From Zhihengliuella flava (GTDB lineage: Bacteria; Actinomycetota; Actinomycetes; Actinomycetales; Micrococcaceae): 64,000 bases of DNA. The stretch lies in NCBI RefSeq assembly GCF_015751895.1, contig NZ_JADOTZ010000001.1:1860001-1924000 (forward strand), read 5' to 3'. Shown here piece after piece: positions 9,650-16,876 of the stretch (position 1 is the stretch's first letter; each line of letters starts with the position of its first letter). The notes under the pieces were generated by a model. That model saw only the letters and a program-made list of their open reading frames with translations. It did not search any database and was not told the DNA's origin. Made by a program: the position numbers and the translations under genes.

Positions 9650-11104
9650 CTAGTCGGTGGACGTGCCCAGCTGATCCAGAATCGAGTCCGCCTCGGTGGT
9701 GACCGTGGCCGCTTCGACGAGGTCTGAGGCCTCGTCCTGCAGCAGCGTGCTCCACGAGTTGACGATGTCCTCGGCAGCCCCCGAATCGATGAGCTCGGAC
9801 TGCAGCCGCTCCTGCGCCTCGCTGTAGAGTTCCGCGAACCCCTCGTCCGCGAGGAATCGCTCGACCAGCGGGTTGGAGCCGCCTCCGGGGCCGCCGGCAC
9901 CGCCGGCATCAGGGGTCGTGCCCGTGCCGTCCCCGGGCGCGGGCCTCTCACCCTCGGCGGGCGGCTCGAACCCTTCGGGCATTTCGCCCTCGGCAGGGGG
10001 CTCGAACCCTTCGGGCATTTCGCCGTCGGCAAGTGGTTCGAAGCCCTCGGGCATCTCTCCGTCGGCCGGGAATTGGCCGTCTTCGCCGGCCTCCCCGCCC
10101 GGGAACTGACCTCGCTCGCCCCCACCCATGCCACCCATGGTGCCGAAGGACAGGTTCATATCCCAGGTGAGGACCGTCATCTGGCCCGTCTCCTCGTCGT
10201 AGCGCAGGAACGAGTTATTGCCCGGGCCGTCGATGTCATCGGTGTTGCCCACGAGATCCTGCAGCGCCAGGTAGGTGGCGAACGAGTCGACGTCGAGGTA
10301 CTGCTCGAGGTGTGCCGCGAAGTCCTCGTCGCTGGAGTTGTTCACGAAGTCGAGGAACTCGATCAGCGGCGTCATGTCCTCCTCGCCATCCTTGACGCTG
10401 AAGGCCTCCGCGTAGTCCTCGGCGGCGTCGCCCCGGTAGCTGTAGTCCCCGCTGGACTCCGCCTCGTAAGTGATGCCCTCGCTCGTGAAGTAGGACTCGT
10501 TCCAGAGCGGGTCATCCGGCGCATCGATGACGAGGCGCAGTTGCGCCTCCGCCCCGTTAACGCTGAATCGGGTGGCGGCGGCCTCTTCCGTCTCGAGGCC
10601 GGCGGCGCCGATGAGTTCCAGGGCCACGGCTTCGTTCAGGCTGGTTTCCGTGTTGTTCTGCCGCACCACGTAGTCGGCGCGCCCGGCATGCTGTTGCCCG
10701 TCGACGTACTTGTCCAGCCGAATGAGCCAGGGAAGATCCGTGGGGTCAGAATCGGCGCTGGTGCCGCGCAGCGAGGAGTTTCCCTTAAGCCGCAGGCCGA
10801 CGTTTTCATAGACCGTGCCGTCGATCGTCACCGTCGCCTCGACCCACTCCTTGCTGCCGTCGGCCGCGTAGGCATCAAGCGCGGCGTCGAGTTGTTCTTG
10901 ATCGGCCTCCACACTGACCTCGTGGACGTCCGTGCTGTTAAAGAACGACGACGTCTGGCTGGCCTCGCTCGCGCTGTCCGCGGCGCTGGTCTCGATCTGC
11001 AAGGCGTCGGCGAGGGAGCCGGAGCAACTGGACAGCAACAGGGAGGCGGCGACGCCCGCCGTGATGGCGGTGGCGAGGCGGCGGCGTGGGCGTGGGGTCG
11101 TCAT
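9650..11104 (-). CDS. CotH kinase family lipoprotein
   Basis: The 484-residue protein starts with a lipoprotein signal (AASLLLSSCSG, lipobox Cys about residue 28), so it should sit outside the membrane. CotH hallmarks are visible: RLKGNSSLRG, the LIRLDKYVDGQQ/ADYVVRQNN segment, NEAVALELIGAAGLET, a VIDAPDDP strand, and TVLTWDMNLSFG, equivalent to the catalytic D-bearing strand. CotH proteins are atypical kinases first known from spore coats. Between the kinase core and the C-terminal helices lies an acidic insert with three copies of a 12-residue repeat (GEMPEGFEPPAE-like). Its start overlaps the stop of the upstream VTC gene, making it the last gene of a three-gene operon. Activity on proteins here is inferred from family. 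Confidence 0.88.
   Translation of the reverse strand: MTTPRPRRRLATAITAGVAASLLLSSCSGSLADALQIETSAADSASEASQTSSFFNSTDVHEVSVEADQEQLDAALDAYAADGSKEWVEATVTIDGTVYENVGLRLKGNSSLRGTSADSDPTDLPWLIRLDKYVDGQQHAGRADYVVRQNNTETSLNEAVALELIGAAGLETEEAAATRFSVNGAEAQLRLVIDAPDDPLWNESYFTSEGITYEAESSGDYSYRGDAAEDYAEAFSVKDGEEDMTPLIEFLDFVNNSSDEDFAAHLEQYLDVDSFATYLALQDLVGNTDDIDGPGNNSFLRYDEETGQMTVLTWDMNLSFGTMGGMGGGERGQFPGGEAGEDGQFPADGEMPEGFEPLADGEMPEGFEPPAEGEMPEGFEPPAEGERPAPGDGTGTTPDAGGAGGPGGGSNPLVERFLADEGFAELYSEAQERLQSELIDSGAAEDIVNSWSTLLQDEASDLVEAATVTTEADSILDQLGTSTD
9965..10072 (-). repeat. Three 36-bp tandem repeats inside the CotH gene
   Basis: Three in-register copies of a 36-bp unit encode GEMPEGFEPPAE-like peptides. The copies begin near 9965, 10001 and 10037, with the third diverged. 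Unit length is a multiple of three, so copy-number change would keep the frame. Confidence 0.85.
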
Positions 11105-11892
11105 CGTGGGGCTCCTGTGGGGGTGAGGCGGCGTACGCGGTGTTGGGTCAGGGTGCGGTGCCAGCGGTTGGCGGGCAGGTGTGGATGGAGGACGGCGAGG
11201 CCCGTGGCGAACTTGGAGATGCGGACGGGGCGAATGCCGGCTCTCCAGAGCAGCCGGTCCAACGGGCCCGCTGCGCCGGCGGACTTGGTTTCCAGAATGA
11301 CTTGGTCGCTCAACGTGAACGCGTGGTCAGGATCGGCGGTGTCCTCCCAGATCAGCCCGGTGTCCACGGTGATGCGGCCGGCACCCTCCGGAAGCAGGAC
11401 GCTCTGGCGGCGGTAGCGCGAGGTGAGCACGGGATGTAGCTGCTCCAAGCCCTCCGGGCAGTGTCCCCAGGCGGCGTCGAGTCGCTCGGCGAGGTAGCGC
11501 CGGCCGGTAGGGGTCAGGGTCTGCGCGTGGCCGGGCGGGTGGGCGATCCGTTCTTTGATGGTCTGTCCGCGCCCTCCGCGCGTCTTGAGTTCCAGGAAGC
11601 TGCTTCCCGTGTCCTCGTAGGTGCGCGTGCGCACCTTGAAGCGACGCCGCCTCCGGTGCGCGGAGAGGTGGTAGCTGGCCAGGTCTTCGGTGTCGAAGTA
11701 GACGGAGTGGTAGCCGAAGTCCCGCCGGCCAGCGATCTCGAGGACGCGGCTGCCATCCGGCAGGTCCGCGAGGACCCGCTCGGCGGTGCCGGTGCCGAGG
11801 ATGTACTTGCGGTCCGTGCGGTGCTGGAGCGCGGCGGCGGCGTTCATGGTCTCCAGGTCGACGCTCGGTAGGGAGGCGACGGGGGAGATCAT
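11101..11892 (-). CDS. VTC-domain polyphosphate polymerase family protein
   Basis: The 263-residue protein matches the VTC tunnel domain throughout: RTDRKYIL near the N terminus, SVYFDTEDLASYHLSAH, the basic strand RRRRRFKVRTRTY, FLELKTRGG, ITVDTGLIWED, and the late strand VILETKS. In yeast Vtc4 these Arg/Lys/Glu residues line a tunnel that makes polyphosphate from ATP. No membrane segment is seen, so the protein is probably cytoplasmic or bound to the DUF4956 partner. Its ATG overlaps the DUF4956 stop and its stop overlaps the CotH start, indicating a tightly coupled operon. Polymerase activity in this bacterial branch is inferred. Confidence 0.85.
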   Translation of the reverse strand: MISPVASLPSVDLETMNAAAALQHRTDRKYILGTGTAERVLADLPDGSRVLEIAGRRDFGYHSVYFDTEDLASYHLSAHRRRRRFKVRTRTYEDTGSSFLELKTRGGRGQTIKERIAHPPGHAQTLTPTGRRYLAERLDAAWGHCPEGLEQLHPVLTSRYRRQSVLLPEGAGRITVDTGLIWEDTADPDHAFTLSDQVILETKSAGAAGPLDRLLWRAGIRPVRISKFATGLAVLHPHLPANRWHRTLTQHRVRRLTPTGAPR

Positions 11893-12488
11893 GCGTGGCT
11901 CCGTTCCGCCGGCAGCACCTCGTGATTCGCTGTCGTCAGGGACCGTTCCGGGACGGAGAAGCGGACGTTGACCACCGTCTTGTCATTGATCAGATCCAGC
12001 TGCTGCGTCACGGCGGAGTGGACGCGCCCGCCCAGCAGGGCTTCGAGGCGTGCGTGCAGCTCGGCCTCGTCGGCGATTGCGCGGTCCAGAATGACGCTCT
12101 GCTGGCGGTAGGTGGGCAGCACGCGGGCGTGATCGGCCACCGCCATGACCGTCAGGATGAGCCCAACGAGCGCGATGGTCAGCCAGAGCGGTGTCTGATT
12201 GAGGCCGGCAATCAGGCCGATGGCCAGAGCCGAGAAGTAGTAGGCGATCTCATGCTGCTCGAGCTCGTTGGAGCGCAAGCGGATGATGGACAGGACACCG
12301 AACAGGCCCATGCCGACGCCGAGGCCGATGCTGGAACCGCTGAGCGTGGCCGCCACACCGAAGACACCGATGTTGATGCCCATATAGGAGACGGCGAGGT
12401 CGCGGCGGCGGTGGCGGCGCAGGTAGAGGCCGAAGGTCAGCAACAGGATGGCCAGCAGGTTGACGCCGGCGGCTAGCAACAAATTCAC
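11889..12488 (-). CDS. DUF4956 membrane protein
   Basis: The 199-residue protein has four predicted membrane helices in its first 125 residues, including the family-typical GINIGVFGVAATLSGS and FGVLSIIRLRSNELEQHEIAYYFSALAIGL, then a soluble C-terminal domain of about 75 residues. DUF4956 proteins have no established biochemical function but co-occur with VTC-domain and CotH proteins. The start is GTG, preceded by AGGAAG at a good distance. It is first in the minus-strand operon DUF4956-VTC-CotH, so its promoter should lie in 12490-12600. Confidence 0.85.
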   Translation of the reverse strand: MNLLLAAGVNLLAILLLTFGLYLRRHRRRDLAVSYMGINIGVFGVAATLSGSSIGLGVGMGLFGVLSIIRLRSNELEQHEIAYYFSALAIGLIAGLNQTPLWLTIALVGLILTVMAVADHARVLPTYRQQSVILDRAIADEAELHARLEALLGGRVHSAVTQQLDLINDKTVVNVRFSVPERSLTTANHEVLPAERSHA

Positions 12489-12610
12489 GGGGATTCTTCC
12501 TCAGGGGGATGGGGACGAATCCACTCTGCTGACCGAAGCTAAGCGATTGCTTTGAGAGGACGTTGATGGGGCTTTGAGGTTCTGTTCAGTTTCTGTGTGC
12601 GGTGAACAGA

Positions 12611-12648
12611 CGGCTGCCGGGCGCGCTGTGTAGCGCGCCCGGCAGCCG
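12611..12648 (-). terminator. Strong terminator hairpin of the sfnG-metY operon
   Basis: CGGCTGCCGGGCGCGCT pairs perfectly with AGCGCGCCCGGCAGCCG: 17 bp with a GTGT loop. On the minus strand it follows the CoA-binding protein stop by about 24 bases, separating this operon from the DUF4956 operon. Confidence 0.75.
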
Positions 12649-12671
12649 AGGAGTGATGGCGGTTGCTAGGC

Positions 12672-13166
12672 CTACGCCAGCTGTTGGCGCTTGGAGCTGA
12701 TCACGCCCGTGTTGAAGCCAGCGAGGTGCAGCCCGCCGTGGAAGCGCGCGTGCTCAATCTTCACGCACCGATCCATCACGACGTTGAGGCCGGCCGCCTC
12801 GGCGTCCCGGGCCACCTCCTCGTGCCAGGATCCCAGCTGCAGCCACAGCGTTTTGGCGCCGACGGCTTTGGCCTCCTCCAGCACGGTGGGAAGGTCATCG
12901 TGTTTGCGGAACACCTCGACCAGATCCGGGGCTTCCGGCAGGTCCGCCAGCGACTTGTAGACCGGCTGGCCGAGGATCTCGTCCGCCACCGGGTTCACAA
13001 AGTAGACGGTGTACTTCGAGGAGGACAGCAGGTACGTGGCCACAAAGTAACTGGCGCGGGAGGGCTTGTTGGACGCGCCGACGATCGCGATGGACTTTGT
13101 GTTGCGCAGGATGCCCAGCCGCTCGGCTGCGCCGGGGCCCTCCCACGTGCGGGTTTCCGTGCTCAT
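12672..13166 (-). CDS. CoA-binding (YccU-like) protein
   Basis: The 164-residue protein is a single Rossmann-type CoA-binding domain: SIAIVGASNKPSRASY (nucleotide loop), YTVYFVNPVADEILGQPVYKSL, and LWLQLGSWHEEVARDAEAAGLNVV followed by the conserved DRCVKIEHARF. The ATG at 13166 is preferred because it overlaps the metY stop (ATGA) and homology begins shortly after; a longer upstream reading would run into metY. Members of this family are often encoded directly after metY in actinobacteria, which suggests an accessory role in sulfur or methionine metabolism, but the biochemical role is unknown. Confidence 0.88.
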   Translation of the reverse strand: MSTETRTWEGPGAAERLGILRNTKSIAIVGASNKPSRASYFVATYLLSSSKYTVYFVNPVADEILGQPVYKSLADLPEAPDLVEVFRKHDDLPTVLEEAKAVGAKTLWLQLGSWHEEVARDAEAAGLNVVMDRCVKIEHARFHGGLHLAGFNTGVISSKRQQLA

Positions 13167-14557
13167 TGGGCGGCTCCTGCCTGGGCGTTCGCGGCGCCGG
13201 CCACGGCGGCCGGTGCGGGGCTCGGCACGGCGCACGCGGCGCCGTCGTACTCGGTCACGGACGACGACGCCGCCCGCTGGGAGGCGTCCAGCGCTTGGTC
13301 CAAGTCCCAGAGGATGTCGTCGACGTCCTCGATCCCCACGGACAGGCGGATGAGATCCTCCGGCACGCCGCCCGCGACCAGCTGCTCCGGCGTGAGCTGC
13401 TGGTGGGTGGTGGAGGCCGGGTGCAGCACCAGCGTGCGCGCGTCGCCAATATTGGCTAGGTGGCTGGCCAACTGGAGCGACTCAATGAACGTCGCCCCCG
13501 CTGCGCGTCCGCCCTGGACACCGAAGCTGAAGACCGAGCTGATGCCCCGCGGGAACAGAGCCTGCGCCCGTTCGTACTGTGGGTGGGACGCAAGCCCCGC
13601 GTAGTTGACGTAGCTGACGCGCGGATCCGCCTCCAGCCATTCGGCCACCCGGCGCGCATTGGAGACGTGTTCTTCCATGCGCTGGGCCAGCGTCTCCACG
13701 CCCTGCAACAGCTGGAACGCGGACTGGGCCGGGAGCGAGGGGCCGAAGTCGCGCAGCTGCTCGCTGCGTAGCTTGGTCAGGAAGCCGTACTCGCCGAAGT
13801 TCGCCCACCAGGAAACGTTGCCGTAGCTCGGCACCGGCTCCGTCATGGTGGGGAAGTTGCCGTTGCCCCAGTTGAAACGCCCGGACTCAATCACCACGCC
13901 GCCGAGCGTGGTGCCGTGCCCGCCCAAGAACTTGGTGGCGGAGTGAATGACGATATCCGCGCCGTGCTCGATCGGCCGCAGGAGGTACGGCGGCGTGAGC
14001 GTGGAGTCCACCACGAGGGGAACGCCGGCGGCGTGCGCGACGTCGGCCAGGCCCGGCAGGTCGACCACGGTGCCGGACGGGTTGGACACCACCTCGGTGT
14101 ACACGGCCTTGGTGTTCGGCTGGATGGCGGCGGCGAAGTCGGCGGCCTCCGTGGAGTCCACGAACGTGGTCTCGATGCCGAAGCGGCGCAGGCTCACATC
14201 CAGCTGCGTGATGGTGCCCCCGTACAGGCGTGAGGAAGCGACGATGTGGTCGCCCGCCTGGGCGAGCGCCGCGAAGGTGACGAACTCCGCGGACATGCCC
14301 GACGCCGTCGCGACCGCCCCAATGCCGCCCTCCAGAGCGGCCATGCGCTCCTCGAAGGCCGCGACGGTCGGGTTCCCGATGCGCGAGTAAATGTTGCCGT
14401 ACTTTTGCAGCGCGAACAGGTTGGCGGCGTCGTCCGTGTCCTTAAAAACGAAGCTCGTGGACTGGAAGATCGGCACGGCCCGGGCGCCGTGCTCGGCATC
14501 CGGCGTCCCGCCGGCGTGCAGTGCGCGGGTGCGGAACCCGAACTGGTGGTCGGTCAT
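13163..14557 (-). CDS. metY: O-acetylhomoserine/O-acetylserine sulfhydrylase
   Basis: A PLP enzyme of the Cys/Met metabolism family, 464 residues. It replaces the acetyl group of O-acetylhomoserine (or O-acetylserine) with sulfide or methanethiol, releasing acetate. Visible motifs are RALHAGGTPD, PIFQSTSFVF, YSRIGNPT, the substrate loop ASSRLYGGT, and the PLP-binding lysine in HSATKFLGGHGT (about residue 210). A C-terminal Ala-rich extension of about 30 residues follows the normal family end. The start codon abuts the sfnG stop (TAA then ATG), so metY is the second gene of the SAM-riboswitch operon, and sulfite released by desulfonation can feed it after reduction to sulfide. Confidence 0.95.
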   Translation of the reverse strand: MTDHQFGFRTRALHAGGTPDAEHGARAVPIFQSTSFVFKDTDDAANLFALQKYGNIYSRIGNPTVAAFEERMAALEGGIGAVATASGMSAEFVTFAALAQAGDHIVASSRLYGGTITQLDVSLRRFGIETTFVDSTEAADFAAAIQPNTKAVYTEVVSNPSGTVVDLPGLADVAHAAGVPLVVDSTLTPPYLLRPIEHGADIVIHSATKFLGGHGTTLGGVVIESGRFNWGNGNFPTMTEPVPSYGNVSWWANFGEYGFLTKLRSEQLRDFGPSLPAQSAFQLLQGVETLAQRMEEHVSNARRVAEWLEADPRVSYVNYAGLASHPQYERAQALFPRGISSVFSFGVQGGRAAGATFIESLQLASHLANIGDARTLVLHPASTTHQQLTPEQLVAGGVPEDLIRLSVGIEDVDDILWDLDQALDASQRAASSSVTEYDGAACAVPSPAPAAVAGAANAQAGAAQ

Positions 14558-15748
14558 TTAGGCGGTAGCTCCTTCGAAGTGGGTGACAGGCAGCAGGTCG
14601 GTGTTCAGCTCGGTGCCGTGCTGGCGGGCCAAGTCCGCCTCCAGCTCGCGAACGATCGGCAGCACGTCGCGGCCGAAGGCTTCGACTTCCTCCTGGAAGT
14701 GCAGGTAGCAGGTGAGCATGAGGTTCACGCCGATCTTCTTGAATTCGATGATGCGCTCGGCGATCTGTTCCGGGGTGCCGATCAGCTTGGACCGGAAGCC
14801 GTCGTTGTACTGGACCATGTCCTCAAACGTCGAGTCTGCCCACATGCCCTTGCCGTCCTGCGTGGACTGCCCGGCCTCCTTGACGGCCTCGGCGAAGCCC
14901 TCGACGGCCGGCCGGTGCGCCTTGGCGATAATCTCCCGCAGCGTCTCCGTGGCCTCGGCCTCGCTATCGCGGGCGATGACGAACCCGTTCAGGCCGAACT
15001 TCGGCGGCTGGGGTGCCCGGCGGGCACCGGACGCGGCGGCGGCCACGACGCCGGCGATGTTCTCCTGGAAGCCCTCGAGGGAGCGGCCGTTGGAGAAATA
15101 CCAGTCGGCCGTCTTGCCCGCGGCGGCCTGGGCGGCCGTCGAGTTGCCGCCGAAGAAAATCTCCGGGTGCGCGCGCCCGGGGATGTCCAGCGGGGCGGGG
15201 TTCAGGGTGAATTCATCGATGTTGTAGTAGTCGCCGGAGTAGGAGAATCCCTGCTCGGTCCACAGCCCGCGGAGGATGTCGATGAATTCCTGCGTGCGGT
15301 CATACCGTGCGTCGTGCTCCAGCCACGGCAGGCCGAACTTGGTGAATTCGTCCTTGAGCCAGCCGGAGACGATGTTCACGGCGGAGCGCCCGCCGGAGAT
15401 GTGGTCCGCGGTGATGATGAACTTGGCCAGCACGCCCGGGTGCCACATGCCGGGGTGCACCGCGGAGATGATGTTCAGCCGCTCCGTGGCGCCGAGCAGG
15501 GCCAGGGAAAAGCTGGTGGCCTCGTGCTGCTTGTCGGCACCGTAGCTGGCGGCGTAGCGCGTCTGCGTCAGCGCGTACTCGAAACCGGAGTGTTCCGCGA
15601 TCTGGGCCAGCTTCTTGTTGTAGTCGAAGTCCCAACTGGTGCGCTGCTCGATCGTGGAGACGACGAGCCCACCGGAGACGTTGGGCACCCAATAGGCAAA
15701 TTTGAGAGGGGTCTCCAGATCGGCGACCGGGCTGATAGAAGCGCTCAT
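14558..15748 (-). CDS. sfnG: FMNH2-dependent dimethyl-sulfone monooxygenase-like protein
   Basis: The 396-residue luciferase-like monooxygenase matches SfnG closely: KFAYWVPNVSGGLVVSTIEQ, YALTQTRYAASYG, TSFSLALLGATERLNIISAV, HPGMWHPGVLAKF, HISGGRSAVNIVSGW and EFTKFGLPW. SfnG converts dimethyl sulfone to methanesulfinate with FMNH2 and O2, giving access to sulfur. The ATG at 15748 is chosen because AAGGAG precedes it at proper spacing; an upstream in-frame start exists but lacks homology. It is the first gene of an operon with metY and a CoA-binding protein, and a SAM riboswitch lies about 127 bases upstream. A flavin reductase partner is not encoded nearby. Confidence 0.88.
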   Translation of the reverse strand: MSASISPVADLETPLKFAYWVPNVSGGLVVSTIEQRTSWDFDYNKKLAQIAEHSGFEYALTQTRYAASYGADKQHEATSFSLALLGATERLNIISAVHPGMWHPGVLAKFIITADHISGGRSAVNIVSGWLKDEFTKFGLPWLEHDARYDRTQEFIDILRGLWTEQGFSYSGDYYNIDEFTLNPAPLDIPGRAHPEIFFGGNSTAAQAAAGKTADWYFSNGRSLEGFQENIAGVVAAAASGARRAPQPPKFGLNGFVIARDSEAEATETLREIIAKAHRPAVEGFAEAVKEAGQSTQDGKGMWADSTFEDMVQYNDGFRSKLIGTPEQIAERIIEFKKIGVNLMLTCYLHFQEEVEAFGRDVLPIVRELEADLARQHGTELNTDLLPVTHFEGATA

Positions 15749-15874
15749 CGAAGCTCCTTGCGAACGGTCGCGCGCCGTGTTGTCCACGCCGCGCGAGGGT
15801 GTATGGGGCTCCCGAGGACAACGATGACCCACGGCACTGGCGGTGCCGGTGGACCAAGAAAGCGTGAAGCTTCT

Positions 15875-15963
15875 CCATCGTTTCTGGCAGTAGCACCTTT
15901 CCGGATGAATCCGGGTGGTTGCTGCGGCGTCGTAGAGCCAGATCTCTCAGCCGCTCGGGATGG
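15875..15963 (-). ncRNA. SAM-I riboswitch 1 (sfnG-metY leader)
   Basis: Read on the minus strand, P1 pairs CCATC with GATGG. Between them are the S-box core elements AGCGGCTGAGAGATCTGGCT, GACGCCGCAGCAACC, a small P3 hairpin (CCGGAT/ATCCGG), and AAGGTGCTA. These match the conserved SAM-I core (AGAGnGG-GAGRGA-UGGC, GCAACC, GGUGCUA). Unlike the other four copies, about 127 bases separate it from the gene start, so control may act through transcription termination or a leader rather than on the ribosome-binding site. Confidence 0.88.
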
Positions 15964-15988
15964 TTGCTCTTCTAGTGTGAAGCCAACA

Positions 15989-16002
15989 TGACGCCGCAGC
16001 AA
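15989..16002. promoter_or_regulatory. Shared motif TGACGCCGnnGCAA upstream of riboswitch 1
   Basis: TGACGCCGCAGCAA lies 26 bases before the riboswitch, on the opposite strand. Closely similar elements occur at 25862 and 30283, upstream of the other two minus-strand SAM riboswitches. It sits around the expected -35 position and could bind a sulfur regulator. Confidence 0.35.
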
Positions 16003-16042
16003 GGAATGTTTACGCCGGTTGCGTCATGAACCGCGGCGCGGC

Positions 16043-16792
16043 CTAGAGAAAGTCGAGGCACAGCGCGGCCGAGAAGCCGGCCGTCGCGGCGATGCCGGTG
16101 GCGAGGTGCTGATCCTCGAAGGCCTCCGGGATCATGGTGTCGACGATCATGGCCAAGATGGCCCCGGCGGCGATCGCGTTGATGCCGGCCACCAGCGCTG
16201 GCGGCGCGGATTCGAGCGCCAGGAACCCCACCAAAGACGCCACGCCACACAGCACGGTCAGGCCCGCCCAGATGCCGAAGATGTAGGAGGCGGGGCGCTG
16301 CGCCCGCTTCATGCCGGCCGTGCTGGAGAGGCCCTCCGGGATGTTGGAGAGGAACACGGCGCCGAGCATTGCGGGGTTCACCGCGCCAGCCGTCACCATC
16401 GACAGGCCGAGCACCAGGGACTCCGGAATCCCGTCCAGTAGGGCGCCGACGGCGATCGCCGTGCCGCTGCCGGGGACGTCCTGTTCCGCCGGTTGCTGGG
16501 CGCCGGAGCGTTTGCGGTGCCGGGCACCGCGCGCCGCGAGCAGCGCGTTGGTGGCCACGAAGACGACGGCGCCGGCGAGCAGCCCGAACACGGTGGGCCA
16601 GAGTCCCCCGGTCTCCACCGCTTCACCGACGAGCTCGAAGGCCAGAGCCGCCAAGAGGACCCCGGCGCCGAAGGCCATGATCGCGGCGACCACCTTTTGC
16701 GGCACCCGGAAGAACCACGCGGCGGCGGAGCCGATCAACAGGGCCAGACCGCCGGCCGCACCGACGGAGAACGCCACGATCCATTCGGGCAT
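16043..16792 (-). CDS. ZIP family metal transporter
   Basis: The 249-residue integral membrane protein has about eight hydrophobic helices and a His/Arg-rich variable cytoplasmic loop (ARGARHRKRSGAQQ) between helices 3 and 4, the usual ZIP layout. The metal-binding helices contain GALLDGIPESLVLG and LSNIPEGLSS, typical of the GufA/ZupT-like branch that imports Zn2+ or other divalent metals. It starts at ATG with AGGAGG upstream. It is transcribed alone on the minus strand, toward the sfnG riboswitch. The exact metal cannot be told from sequence. Confidence 0.9.
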   Translation of the reverse strand: MPEWIVAFSVGAAGGLALLIGSAAAWFFRVPQKVVAAIMAFGAGVLLAALAFELVGEAVETGGLWPTVFGLLAGAVVFVATNALLAARGARHRKRSGAQQPAEQDVPGSGTAIAVGALLDGIPESLVLGLSMVTAGAVNPAMLGAVFLSNIPEGLSSTAGMKRAQRPASYIFGIWAGLTVLCGVASLVGFLALESAPPALVAGINAIAAGAILAMIVDTMIPEAFEDQHLATGIAATAGFSAALCLDFL

Positions 16793-16863
16793 ACCTACCT
16801 CCTTGTGGGCCCAGCCTAGCCGCGGACGGGCCGCGACGTGCCCGTCGTGTGAGGGCGGGTCGG

Positions 16864-16876
16864 TAGGGTGGGCCCA
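16864..16876 (+). promoter_or_regulatory. Leaderless -10 element TAGGGT-N6-ATG before the ycaQ-like gene
   Basis: TAGGGT is followed by exactly six bases and then the ATG at 16876, with no Shine-Dalgarno sequence between. This spacing puts the transcription start at the start codon, the usual actinobacterial leaderless arrangement. The same arrangement recurs at 18530. Confidence 0.5.

Noticed and set aside
9965-10072. CRISPR-like 36-bp repeats
   Set aside because: Copies are directly abutting without spacers and encode in-frame peptide repeats of the CotH protein.
14246-15991. A 581-codon plus-strand open frame across metY and sfnG
   Set aside because: Antisense of two confidently identified enzymes and running through a riboswitch; no recognisable protein features.
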